Source: Isoperla grammatica
Lineage: Eukaryota > Arthropoda > Insecta > Plecoptera > Perlodidae
Direction: 5' to 3'
DNA: 64,000 bases
Assembly: GCA_945910005.1 (NCBI GenBank)
Contig: OX246744.1
Span: forward strand, 43,407,443 to 43,471,442
Part shown: piece by piece, positions 1 through 64,000 of the stretch
Layout: every line of letters starts with the position of its first letter
How positions within the stretch are numbered: position 1 is the first letter of the stretch
Translations under genes and position numbers: made by a program
The notes under the pieces: generated by a model
The model's input: the letters and a program-made list of their open reading frames with translations, nothing else
What the model was told of the DNA's origin: nothing
Database searches by the model: none

Positions 1-137
1 GATGGATCAGATCTTCATCGTAATGACGCGTAGTGTTGTTCTGTCCGCCAGCTGTTCAAGAAGTACACCAACTGCCGCAGCCAGATGACGGATCAGATCT
101 TCATCGTAATGACGCGTAGTGTTGTTCTGTCCGCCAG
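1..137 (+). repeat. Boundary minisatellite 1: acceptor side of NIPBL exon 1, period 86
   Basis: Unit of 86 bp: 51 nt of exon 1 start (CTGTTCAAG ... ATCTTC) followed by about 35 nt of intron 3' end (atcgtaatgacgcg ... ccgccag). One truncated and one full copy precede the real exon at 138; the array continues left of the window. The copies differ from the exon at two bases (CAG/CTG, ACG/ATG). Confidence 0.9.
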
Positions 138-54026
<53,889 letters not shown>

Positions 54027-54114
54027 TCGTCGAGAACTGTCGTTAAGCAGTATCATGCGCCCTTCCGTTATCATTCTAGTCAGACTCGACACGTAAAGTT
54101 CCGTCGTCACACGT

Positions 54115-54120
54115 AATAAA
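54115..54120 (+). terminator. Polyadenylation signal of NIPBL
   Basis: AATAAA 89 nt after the stop codon at 54024-54026, the first such hexamer downstream. The implied 3' UTR of about 110 nt is short. Not confirmed by transcript data. Confidence 0.6.
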
Positions 54121-55125
54121 GGTCTCTCACACCAAGAAGTAAGATAGTGTCAGGGGAGTCAGGACCGCCCACAATTAGTTTCCAACTTAAAAAGCGCGAA
54201 TCACCGTAACGATTTTCCCGATTATCTAGTACAATTTGCTCGCGTTAAGTTTTTCGACAGAAACCCGCTTGCACGTTTTCTTGTGCGTTACCGTCAAAAA
54301 ACTTACCGCAGCCAAATTGTTACTAGATAATCGGGAAAAACGTCAGTGATTCCCGCTTGTTACTAAATGTGTGTAATGTAACTATCATACTTCTTGCTGG
54401 GAGAGACCTATAATAACATATTCTTCTACAATGAATTATCCTCTAGTTTTAGTTTTGTAACGGTGATCGTAAATTCATCTTTGTACGATTGCAAAGTAAC
54501 GGTGAACCTACCCGTGATCTGTGATATCTCCTAAGGGTATAATTAATGTACGATTTTAATTTTTTCAGGGTTGAGGTAAATCATTGAGCCTTATCCTTGT
54601 GTGATACCAATTGAATCCAATTCACGCTCGTACAGCTAGTTTCATGCATTGTCGATTGTAATCACGTTCTGTGAGCACTGACAAACGTACAGTTTTCTTT
54701 TTCTCGTGGTTTGTCACGAAGTAGACCTATTTATGTTGTGATATTTAATCTTATTCATGCTTGTTTGTACCTAAATGCTGCTGCAACTTTTAAGTCTAAC
54801 AACCGTACCAAATACTGTAATAGACCCTATCGCTTAATACAGGAAACTTGGCCCGTTTAACATTGAGCGCATGGCGACACAAGTTCACGTGTAAAGTTGA
54901 GCACCGGCCGCTAGATCGCAAGCCAGTCGACAACAAGATTTGGCAGAGTTAGATGCAGCGAGCGAACATCTTCGCGTCGATCGTTCACCTAGTTTAGATC
55001 CAAGACGCTGTCGCCAGAAATCAACGGAAGCGTCCAGTATTAAGCGACGGCGTCTATTACAGTATTTGCCCGTATGATTTTAAATTTAGGTTTCTTGTTG
55101 TCGAAGCAAAACACTATGTTGTATC
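54121..55125. other. Intergenic region after NIPBL
   Basis: Contains an inverted repeat at about 54191-54360 (GATTTTCCCGATTATCTAGT / ACTAGATAATCGGGAAAAAC), probably a small MITE. The rest is unassigned. No coding region recognised. Confidence 0.5.
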
Positions 55126-55835
55126 TAGTGTTGCCCAACGATATCGATTATTCGATACGATGTCGATATCGTGGGAAAATCGCCGTTAATTTCGATATCG
55201 ATATGGTAGTGTCATATTGAAAATATCGGGATATCGTGGTCAACTCAAATTAAAATATTTCCGCTATGGTCTGCAGTATGCGTTGCTGCAGTATGCGTTG
55301 CTGCAGCGTTGTCTCTTGAGTACCTAACACACCCCCCCCCCCCAACCCTCGAGGATATCATTGTCAACTTGAAGTATTTCTCCCGCGGTCTGCAGTACGC
55401 GTTGCTGCAGTTTATAACTGCACATCTACTCCACACAGATGGCCGCACAGGCCGGTGAGTTCCCTTTGTTTGCGGCATTCCTCTCGGCATCCATTCAACT
55501 ATATTTTGTACCTGGAACCCCGAATTCTTTCCGTGAAGAATGTTGTTGTTCAGATGTTGTGTTGATACTTTTACGGCTGTCAATAGCCGATCCCGGACAG
55601 TTGACTCGTCATCACGCGACACTGCGAATTCAAGCCTTAATCGCTATGCAGCATCTCATACTGCAGGCCACGGGCGGAAAATTTTCAAGTTGATTGTGAT
55701 AATCCGGGGGGGTACTGCAGGCCACGGCGAAAACACTTTAAATTGACTATGATTTCTTATGTACTGTTTTATTACCGCCGAAAAAATTTGATATCGCGAT
55801 ATCGATGTTGAAAAAAATATCGTTGGGCAACACTA
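55126..55835. mobile_element. hAT-like element
   Basis: 710 bp, ends TAGTGTTGCCCAACGATAT (inverted, near perfect), perfect 8-bp duplication gttgtatc (55118-55125, 55836-55843). ATCGATATCG subterminal repeats; inner GTCTGCAGTATGCGTTGCTG repeats. Confidence 0.93.
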
Positions 55836-55843
55836 GTTGTATC

Positions 55844-56830
55844 GCAGTCATTTTAGTGCACTGGCCGAGATAATTGAGGCGAGGTCCTCATTCCCTTGTT
55901 GTGTTTGGTCTCTCTATCAGAGAAGAATTTTCTTTTCATAATCAAAGTGAGTGTGTTAATAGTTGTGTTAATAGTATAATATGTGCCTGTGTATTTATTT
56001 GAAGTAGTAGCGAAGTTTATAATGTGAAGTAGCAAACTGCAATGTTTTTCTTTTGAGTTTCCTATGGGAAGTTTCTGTTGGCTACATTTTCTCTGTTTTA
56101 AACATTACCTAAATGTGTACTTACTTTCAAATGTAATATTTACTAGTCGAAAAAGTTATTCAAATATATTATATCTACCAAATAGTATAACGTGAAGTAT
56201 TTTATTTAACTTACGCTAGCGAGTTTTCTTCAAAATCAGTCTTCATGATGCTGTGTATTACCTTTGTGTTCATGTTGACCAGCAAACCATAGGCATGAGC
56301 AAATGAGCATAGGGGTGGGCTTACCGCTAACGGATGTATCTTACTAAACAAATACACTCTTGGCTGTCAGTTACTGTAGACGTGATTATGTTTGGTAAAA
56401 AAAACAAAAAAATGCATTCTGAACATTGGACGCCGCGGCGACATTCGGAATCAATCAAACGGACGAAAGAGTGACTGAAAGGGTGCGTAACTCTTGAGCT
56501 CGGCACAACGTTTAGGGCCGTATTCAGTCAAGTGTCAAGGTAAGTACAGGATTTGTTGCTATGGGATTGTTTTATTACATTTTATTTTCCATAAGAACAA
56601 ACTCCATAGTAGCCATAAACAAATCACATACTTAACTCGACTCTGCATTCCGCCCTTAGTTTTTTCACTTGTGCACGTCATACTTCTTTCTTTACTTGCA
56701 ATTATCAATAATTTTATGTATTTAAAATGGATACAAAGTATAAACATTATTTTCTTATAGTGCTTTGATGGCATAGACATGAATTAACTAGTTAGGCAAT
56801 AGGTAGTGTTTGAACTGTCATGTCAATCTG
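55844..56830. other. Intergenic, no gene recognised
   Basis: AT-rich. GCATAGGGGTGGGCTTACCG at about 56308 looks like a lone hAT-type end. No ORF with family features. Confidence 0.4.
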
Positions 56831-56837
56831 ATCTGAG

Positions 56838-57029
56838 TGGTCAAGACCTTGCATAGTCGTTCCTCACGTGCTCCTCAACTCAGCCTTTCCTCAGACTCGC
56901 GCCGGACCACCAATCACAGAGCAGTCGACATGACAATGCTGCTCTGCGATTGGTGGTTGGGACGAATCTGAGGAAAGGCTGAGTTGAGGAGCAAGTGAGG
57001 AACAACTAGGCATTTGACCAGCCCTTAGA
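56838..57029. mobile_element. Palindromic MITE
   Basis: Arms GTTCCTCACGTGCTCCTCAA ... TCAGCCTTTCCTCAGA pair with TCTGAGGAAAGGCTGAGTTG ... GCAAGTGAGGAAC around a short loop; weaker pairing extends to GGTCAAGACC / GGCATTTGACC. Confidence 0.85.
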
Positions 57030-57289
57030 ACATTACAGAATGGATTCTTCGAGGTACAAAAAAGAATTCAATTACCTACGTCATTTGTACCATGTGTACA
57101 CTTTACTTCATCAACTATTCAACTATTTTAAGGTAACATTTATTCAAGATTGCTAAATGAGTAATTCCTAATGAGATATAGATAAAATATAGATTGCAAA
57201 GAACAGATGCAAACCATTTACATAATACAAATAGGCCTAGGATAATTAATAATCAAACAATACAATAAGTGAAGACTTGTTGATGGCAA

Positions 57290-57735
57290 AGGGCTTAGCT
57301 GTAAAAAACCGCGCCAATTAACGGGTTTTACATAGTTATATTTTGAGAAACTACACAATATTGTTAATGTGACAAATTAGGGAATTGTAGTTTTCGTAAA
57401 AAACTACAGTCTGGATTAACAAAATCTCAGAAATCACAATCATTTTGGCAGTCATTGGGGAAACCAACGGATAATTAATTCTTTAAGTGGCTTCCCTAAT
57501 GCGCTCTAGGCCTACTCATTATAAGTTCCATATTGATTGCATATTTAAAAACTTATTAATCCAGATTTAAGTCCTTGGTACAGTATTAGTATTTGTTGTT
57601 AAACAAATAACCTTATGAAACCACAATTCTTTCATTTGTCACTCTTTTAATATTGTGTAGCATTCTCAAAATACAACAAAACAACGTTAATTTGGCTCGG
57701 GTTTTCGGTGGTACTCGCCTTTCCCCGTAATACAC
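57290..57735. mobile_element. Degenerate inverted-repeat MITE
   Basis: AAACCGCGCCAATTAACGGG ... TTTTGAGAAACTACACAATA pairs imperfectly with TAATATTGTGTAGCATTCTC ... CAACGTTAATTTGGCTCGGG. Similar to 4441-4821. Confidence 0.6.
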
Positions 57736-58889
57736 TCCTAAGCTTGCAACACAGTAAGTCGAATGATTAAAACAGTGATAGACTTACATTGCAGCGAGCA
57801 TCGGATGTTCTAAAACTGAAGAAATTAGTATAAGGCCTACCGTAGCCAACTAAAGGTACACACATTAACAATAATGCAAGTGCAATGATACAATACAATT
57901 TAAAAATCAAGTTGAGTTTTAACCCTCCAATTAACCTTTGATCTGGTTGAATGATTAGCTGAATGATAAACAAAGACATACATTCACTACACATTGTATA
58001 AATGAAAACAAGAATGCAATAAAGATACAAAATTCAATACTACATGTATTGTAAAAATGAAAACCAGAATGCTACGAGAAGACAATACAAAATTGAACAC
58101 TACAATAATTGTGAACTTTGACAAGTTTTTAGGTCTCGGTTATATCTCGAGAATGCTACAAGAAAGCGAAAGACCGAAGATGCATCACCATGTGGTTTGG
58201 CAAGCACTACTAACTGAATATTTTCAATATTATAATAGAAAGGCAATTATTTCGTTTAATAGCCTAAATCCACAACTGAAAAGAAGAAAAAAAATTTTAA
58301 GAAAAAAAACATAATTACCATAAGCCTAATTATTATAATATCAGTGTTAAAATTAATTAATTAATTAAAAATTATTAATAAAAAGAAAATAATTAATAAA
58401 TTTTAATAACTTGGGCCACGAAAGCTTAAGTGTTCTAATAATATCAGTGTTATTTAGCATTCAGTGTCTAGAGACGTGTCCCCGGTTTTCCAACGTCATG
58501 TACCATTCTTGAGACACAATAAAAAATTAAGCGATTTGGTATGGTTTTACACGCGAGATTAGCCTCCCGGTAAGCTGATTGATTACCTATTACATGTACA
58601 CACATAAAGAAAGTCGGGTAAGAAAACGTGCTGTTAATAACATCGTCATTTGCCTCGGACAGCTACAAAACCTACTTTATAGCCAGTGAAATTTCCTTCT
58701 AGATAAAGTTCATGTAAGCTCGAGACCAAACTCCAACTTAAGTTTTACTAGACATTTAACCCATAACAACTTTCAAAATATATACCACTGTAAGGAACTT
58801 CTATTGTTTAGAGGCATGTAAGCAAGATAAGCTCTGTAACTCACCTGCAATAAGCAAAATAATCATTACATCGGCAAACAGACCTTAAC
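57736..58889. other. Intergenic, 3' side of the RCC1-SIAH gene
   Basis: AT-rich with no coding region. 58100-58240 resembles a fragment of the 22141-type MITE (CATGTGGTTTGGCAAGCACT). No clear polyadenylation hexamer for the minus-strand gene was found. Confidence 0.4.
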
Positions 58890-60788
58890 TTATTCATCTT
58901 GTATCTGACGATTCAAGATAGCAGCCTCAAACGAAAGATTGTCATTTTGGAGAAATTCGCTGAGATTTTTTCCTGTGACGTGCACAGAGTTGGACGACTG
59001 AAACATTTCTTCGACAGTCTCGATGTCGGAACAAACTTTCCTGTGGTAAGTATTCCTCATATTGTCTGTGAGAAGCTTGAGTTGGAACGTAAATGTGTGC
59101 CTGTCCTCGGGCGCACCCACGTACCTGACGGCTGCCCGGAACGTGCGCCCCTCCCCGTCGTACCCGCGATGTAGCGTGAACACTCTGCCGTGCGCTGCGA
59201 GCACGTCCGTGAGCAAGAGTCCGCGCCGCTGCACAAACGTGCGTGGCAGGTCGGGCCACGTCCGGTCCGCGTGGGCCGAGAGGGCGTGGGCCAGCATCGC
59301 TTCGGGCCGGCCCCTCCAACCGCCGCACGCCAGGGGACAGTCGTAGTCGCGGCGGAGACAGACCGCGCCGTGTCCCCCCAGCTCGCACGCGGGCATGCGC
59401 AGCAGGCATTCCGTGCACGGTAGCCGGATGTCGGCAATCAATCTCTCCAAGGCAAGATTCCTTCCACCCGAAAACTGACCTTGACACAGAGGGCAAACTG
59501 TGATCCCATCATCAGACCAGCAAGCGTTGCACAAAATGTGCCCTTCGGTGCACTGGTGTATCGGTTCGCTCATGATTCTGAAGCATACGGGACACTCCAG
59601 GGTTCGCATTATGCTCTGCTCCAAGTCTGTTATGTCTTCACTCTGCCGGTCGGCCCTCTCTGCAATACCAATACCAAGCCGAAGTGCCGGTGTAGCGTTT
59701 GACTTTTCTTTTACTGTCAGAAGTGAATATTGTTCTGCAAAAGCCACCTGTTGAACCACCAACCCCGGTGGCTTTGGCAACAAAGTCGGCACTGAGAGGT
59801 TATTCTTCCCCAGACCCAGTTCACCACTTGTTCCTTGGCCACACACAAACACGTCCCCTGTCAATGTCAACACTGCAGTGTGGTTACATCTAGCGATAAC
59901 CTGGGAGACAGTCTGGTCCTCGAGGCCAATCATTCTAGTGGGGGCCGATCTGTTGGTTGTGTCACCGATACCCAACTGACCTTCAACATTACGACCCCAA
60001 GCCCAGGTTGTCCCATCGACACAGAGGGCCACAGTGTGATCATCACCGCAGGACACGACAGCTTTGGCCGATGACGGCACCGATACTCGTGTGAAGCTGG
60101 ACACACTATAGACTGCATCAAGCCCAAGTTGACCACTGCCATTCGACCCAGCCATCAAGAGGAACCCAGAGACCGAGACAAGAGCTGTATGTCCGCCGCC
60201 ACACGATATGTCAACGATGGCCTCGGGGAGGTCGGGCACGCGAGTAAATGAGGTTAGCTGGTTTGTATGACCGAGTCCTAGTTGGCCCCAGCCGTTGTAT
60301 CCACACACCCAGACCTCACCGCCGTCGGCAAGAACCACCGTGTGGCTCCACCCGGCAGCAACCTTCTTGATGGGCGGCAGACCGGCAACCAGGACGGGTG
60401 TGGGGGTGTTATGGGTGTGACCGAGGCCAAGCTGACCAGAGCCATTCACCCCGCACGAATACAATTTACCTTTGTCAGAGAGAAACACAGTGTATAGTTC
60501 TCCACAAGCAGCTTGGGTTATTTTAACAGTGCCGAGAGTTTTAACAAGCTTCGGCTGAGAGATACGGTCAACATCGTTCTTTATCTGTCCGTTGTCTTGG
60601 TTCTTGTCGAAGGTGTAGACTCGGCCTGATGCGCAGACAACTGCAGAGTGGGCCACACCGCAAGACACCTGAACGACGGTCTCGTCTTGGGAGAACGACC
60701 CAATGCTCGATCCAGCAGGCAGGTCTTCACCCAACACCAGGACACCAGGCTTGGTTATAGCGAACCGAGCGTCATCTTTCTCAGCCAT
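58890..60788 (-). CDS. RCC1-RING-SIAH fusion, putative E3 ubiquitin ligase
   Basis: 632 residues in a single coding exon, starting MAEKDDARF at 60788. The start is chosen because a splice acceptor (gattgcag then gATGG) lies directly before it; an in-frame ATG at 60818 would fall inside the intron. Residues ~15-360 form RCC1 repeats with the GxGQLGLG signature (SGQLGLGHT, WGQLGLGHT, EGQLGIGDT, SGELGLG), a beta-propeller. A C3HC4 RING follows with C399, C402, C413, H417, C420, C423, C432, C435. A SIAH-type double zinc finger comes next (C458/C461, C468, H473, C477; C484, C488, H501, H506), then a divergent SINA/TRAF-like tail (~515-632). Inferred role: ubiquitin ligase with the propeller as substrate or Ran-like binding module, by analogy with HERC proteins (RCC1 plus HECT). 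Convergent with NIPBL. The intronless coding region suggests a retrocopy or a recent family expansion. Confidence 0.88.
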   Translation of the reverse strand: MAEKDDARFAITKPGVLVLGEDLPAGSSIGSFSQDETVVQVSCGVAHSAVVCASGRVYTFDKNQDNGQIKNDVDRISQPKLVKTLGTVKITQAACGELYTVFLSDKGKLYSCGVNGSGQLGLGHTHNTPTPVLVAGLPPIKKVAAGWSHTVVLADGGEVWVCGYNGWGQLGLGHTNQLTSFTRVPDLPEAIVDISCGGGHTALVSVSGFLLMAGSNGSGQLGLDAVYSVSSFTRVSVPSSAKAVVSCGDDHTVALCVDGTTWAWGRNVEGQLGIGDTTNRSAPTRMIGLEDQTVSQVIARCNHTAVLTLTGDVFVCGQGTSGELGLGKNNLSVPTLLPKPPGLVVQQVAFAEQYSLLTVKEKSNATPALRLGIGIAERADRQSEDITDLEQSIMRTLECPVCFRIMSEPIHQCTEGHILCNACWSDDGITVCPLCQGQFSGGRNLALERLIADIRLPCTECLLRMPACELGGHGAVCLRRDYDCPLACGGWRGRPEAMLAHALSAHADRTWPDLPRTFVQRRGLLLTDVLAAHGRVFTLHRGYDGEGRTFRAAVRYVGAPEDRHTFTFQLKLLTDNMRNTYHRKVCSDIETVEEMFQSSNSVHVTGKNLSEFLQNDNLSFEAAILNRQIQDE

Positions 60789-61436
60789 CCTGCAATCAAA
60801 CGAGATGTTTTCAGACACAAAGGGGGGATTTCATTTCGATAATGGACCAAAATACCATAATCGGCACACTGATCACCAATTGGTACAATTGAAGATCTTG
60901 ACCTACGAAAAACACACGTTTCATGATGTTGCAGCTTTGGCCTTCATGATTGAGTAAGTCCCCACTACTGTGTCGGCATAAACACAGTGTTTACATATAT
61001 TGGAATACACCAAAGTAGGGGTGGACAAAAGCGTTAAGCTGCCTAAACGTTTTGTTACCACATTTTAACATTTAATAGTGGGGCAAGGCTAGGCTAACTT
61101 TCTGTCGTACCGCAGCTTCTGACTGAGGTAAAGCTGAGCTTTCTGGAAACTTCGAACAAATTAAGTGTGTAGGGAAATGGTAGTCTTATTTAACCTTTCC
61201 ACTGCATCATTTAAAATCCCATGACTGAAAAATTATTCAAAAACACCTCAAAAATTATTTTGATCAACATAAGGTATGTTTTGATTGTAATGCTATTTGA
61301 AAACTTCCCCACAACCCAGCATTTAATTTTTCACACATTATTTTCACTGATTTTTTCAAGTTAAAGTGTAGCCTATGTAAACACTAAAAAAATACATGCA
61401 TAGTGCTATACCCTACCCTATAGTGCTATACCCCTA

Positions 61437-61555
61437 TACATACATACATACATACATACATACATACATACATACATACATACATACATAGATAGATACA
61501 TACATACATACATACATACATACATACATGTACATACATACATACATACATACAT
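61437..61555 (+). repeat. (CATA)n microsatellite
   Basis: About 28 CATA units with short GATA and TGTA interruptions. Confidence 0.95.
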
Positions 61556-61564
61556 GTGTGAGAG

Positions 61565-61705
61565 GGAAAGAAGGATAGGAGCCAACAGCTTACCTGAAAC
61601 CATTTGGCAGGCTGCGTAGCGTAGATGACACAAAACAAAAAACACAACACAAAAACTTCTGGACGTTTCGACGCTTCGGTCTTGGTCACCAGAAGGAGAA
61701 TGCTT
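61565..61705 (-). repeat. Family-A repeat, minus copy
   Basis: GGAGCCAACAGCTTACCTG then GACGTTTCGACGCTTCGGTC, the reverse complement of the [GAAACGTC]...[GGTAAGCTGTTGG] pattern of the other copies. Confidence 0.65.
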
Positions 61706-61860
61706 AAACTAAAACTATTTACAGTATATACAATGGTTGAACACCAGTGCTGTTGGGGGTGGGGTAAGGAAGGCGGTGGGAGGCGGGGCTACCTGATGTT
61801 GAGATTGGGAGGGTCTCGGGACAGGGTTACCGCAATATGGGCTTGTTCCCATACATACAT

Positions 61861-62452
61861 TAGGGATGGGATAAATCGTTTAATGGCCTAAACGGTTAAA
61901 CTGTTAAATTAATCGCGTTTAAACGTTTAACCGCCAGAATTAATAAGCAAAAAAAAAAAAAAATTTTAGTTGGGAAAGGTCTCTCGCGGTCGTGTCATAA
62001 AAAAGGGTAGAATAATGTTTTATTGCTGCTTGAACGAACTAACGACTTACGCACCTCGCGAAGTAATGACGGAGACGGCCGAACGAGCGAGTGGCAGGAA
62101 CTAAAATCTTATGTTCCCGGGCGAGGTCGGGAACTTGTCGGGACTGACACACGAAGGCTTCGGGTAGGTGGCTAGATCGTGGCCTTCAAACGCGCCGGCT
62201 AGGCGCAAACGCGCCGGCTAGGCGCTAATACAAAATACGAGTACGGCGGGCAGGAGAAGGGGGGGGGGGGGGATGCAGCGCCTACCCAAAATAATTTTTT
62301 CGAGTTTTCGTGCTGATACAACAAACTTAGATGAAATGGGATACCACGGGCGGGAAATTAACAATACGACCATTTGGCGTTTAATTTCTTAACAAAATCC
62401 TTAAACGTGTAATTAGCCATGGGCGTTTAAACGTTTAATTATCCCAGCCCTA
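61861..62452. mobile_element. hAT-like element upstream of the RCC1-SIAH gene
   Basis: 592 bp, ends TAGGGATGGGATAAAT / TAGGGCTGGGATAATT (inverted), perfect duplication acatacat from the local CATA repeat. GTTTAAACG motifs; a G-run near 62261. Confidence 0.9.
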
Positions 62453-62460
62453 ACATACAT

Positions 62461-63231
62461 ACATACATACATACATACATAAACTCCATACCAGGCCGGC
62501 ATGTCACCGCAAGATGTGGCGTTTTACTTTACCGTCCCCTAATGGAATGCTAATAGCTCTCATCGCCTGGACTCTTATCCACCGACTTCTGAATGGCTTG
62601 CATACCTGCGTCGGGACTCACAGCGCCATATCTCACATTTTGATCATGACGGTTGACAACCTGTCAATAGAACAACCTAACCAACTACTAAAAAGTAGTT
62701 TTTTTTTGTAATTTTACGAACATGTGTAAACTGCGTGAATGTCGTGGAATAACATAAATAGCGGTTTTTGGATTTCATTTGTGGGACAAAAAATACGAGA
62801 CTTATGACTGAGATTAAATACAACAAGAACAATAACAACACGGTCAAGGAAGCCAGGCTCAATTATCTTTTTCCGCAAATAAGACACATCACATTAACAT
62901 CTCGCCCCAACGTTGACAGCGCTACTCGAGGGGTGGACAATACGTCCCCAACGAACCGGTTTCTATGGTGACATACCAGCCTGGTATAAACTATACATGT
63001 ACATAACTACATGCTGCTGCAATCTAGCATTGAAACATGAACTTTAGAAACACAGCAACTATAGTTGAACATCGCCTGTTAAGCCTCATGTATTTTCAGA
63101 GTGATCAACCATTTAGTAGTTGCAATGGTTATTTTCCTACTTGGACTTAAGTTGCTCTCTGCAGCGAAAGGGTTAAGGGCGTACAGCTACTGTTTTCTCC
63201 TAGGCCTTTCATTAGAATAAACGCGCAGGTT
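62461..63231. other. No gene recognised
   Basis: Short CATA repeats, then unassigned unique-looking DNA. Confidence 0.4.
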
Positions 63232-63465
63232 GTGGCTCGTTAGTCCAGTGGTTAGCATCCCTGCTTCCAATGCAGAAGGTCCCGGGTTCAAATCCCGCTT
63301 CAGGCAAAAAATTTTAACTTCTAATATGGATTCAATTCCATCTCTTCTTAGCTTAGAAATAAGTAAATGGTGACTTTGGAGCTGTCCTAGCATTGAAGCA
63401 CTCAATAAATTCAAAGCTGTTCCGAATCGGCCTTGTTGATTAGCTGGCATTTGTCCGCAGGTGTT
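63232..63465 (+). mobile_element. tRNA-derived SINE, copy 2
   Basis: GTGGCTCGTTAGTCCAGTGG ... CTGCTTCCAATGCAG ... GGTTCAAATCCCGCTTCAGG, then the same tail as copy 1 to TCCGCAGGTGTT. Better preserved than 25421-25652. Confidence 0.88.
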
Positions 63466-64000
63466 ATAGATTTACCACGAGCACATCTCCGCGCGCGAAA
63501 GCTTGCGCGCGCATCCGGGTCTAGTCTATTCGGGTTTTTAGGGGCGGCCGGTAGTGAAGTGCAGCTAACAGGTGTCAGTTGCTATCGGCAGTGGTCGGGA
63601 ACACATCTCTCCTGCGCGCTTACGGCAGAGCTATACGGCCGGCCGTAGCCAGCAGGCTACGGCAAAACTACGTTCAGCCAATATTCAACTCATGGTTTCA
63701 AGATAACCAATACGCTCATCAAACATTGAATCACAAAAACACTTTTGTCTAACCTTGCTCTACACAATGATGTGCACTATATTTGTCCAACATTGATAGA
63801 ATTTAATAAAATAATGCCATTAAAGCAGAGCAATGTTAGTGGAAACCTTTTTGAAGATTTCTACGTTTTTTACGATCGCAATTTGTATAGTTTACAAGAA
63901 ACCTGTCACAAATATAAAACTATCGTCGTCAAGGTACAACTGTCATCTTTCTTGTGCCGCTTATAATATTGCTCTAGCTTGAATAGTTTCGGAAATAATG
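63466..64000. other. Window end, no gene recognised
   Basis: A GC-rich patch at 63475-63660 (CGCGCGAAAGCTTGCGCGCG palindrome) followed by AT-rich DNA. No supported coding region. Confidence 0.4.

Noticed and set aside
58942..60142. Alternative frames of 70-184 residues over the RCC1-SIAH gene on both strands
   Set aside because: Shadows of a GC-rich real coding region; no family features, whereas the main frame shows RCC1, RING and SIAH motifs throughout.

Overview
This is animal (metazoan) genomic DNA: GC-rich exons of one long multi-exon gene sit in AT-rich introns full of transposons, microsatellites and minisatellites. The species cannot be fixed from sequence alone. The encoded proteins look invertebrate, and I lean weakly towards arthropod, because the NIPBL homologue is clearly more divergent than I would expect from a vertebrate or an amphioxus. 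Runs of G or C longer than 14 nt and a 200-N gap point to a long-read scaffold with one unresolved spot. LAYOUT: Positions 138-54026 (+) carry the 3' half of NIPBL/Nipped-B (SCC2), the HEAT-repeat cohesin loader. I could place 18 coding exons, about 1177 residues. All joins are phase-consistent except exon 12 to exon 13, where at least one conserved exon is missing, probably because of the gap at 43233-43432. The stop is at 54024-54026 and an AATAAA lies 89 nt downstream. A second, convergent gene at 58890-60788 (-) encodes a 632-residue protein with an unusual architecture: an RCC1 beta-propeller, a C3HC4 RING and a SIAH/SINA-type zinc finger with a C-terminal domain, all in one coding exon. 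MAIN OBSERVATION: Eight different minisatellites occur in the one NIPBL gene, and every one straddles an exon-intron boundary. Each unit is a piece of exon plus its splice site plus a short piece of intron. Five copy the exon's 3' end with the 5' splice site (exons 2, 3, 4, 9 and 13; 3, 56, 14, 18 and 18 copies). Three copy the exon's 5' end with the 3' splice site (exons 1, 6 and 7). In most arrays the copies differ almost only at synonymous third positions, although nearly all copies are untranslatable as they stand. In addition, (TTTA)n tracts, always in the same orientation relative to the gene, lie within about 15-60 nt of six exon edges. Boundary-straddling minisatellites have, as I recall, a precedent in amphioxus ('mirage' minisatellites at the Adh locus). 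Their number here, the synonymous signature and the in-frame exon 2 array look new to me. MOBILE DNA: An intact CR1/Jockey-like LINE (534-3791) with a signal-peptide-like start and a 2A-like motif lies inside a (TTTA)n tract. There are I-like and RTE-like LINE fragments, at least eight hAT-like elements with 8-bp target duplications, pogo-like (TA) and PIF/Harbinger-like (TTA/TAA) elements, palindromic MITEs, tRNA-derived SINEs, and a dispersed Penelope-like terminal repeat with hammerhead-like cores. Several insertions are nested and can be undone on paper using their target duplications.
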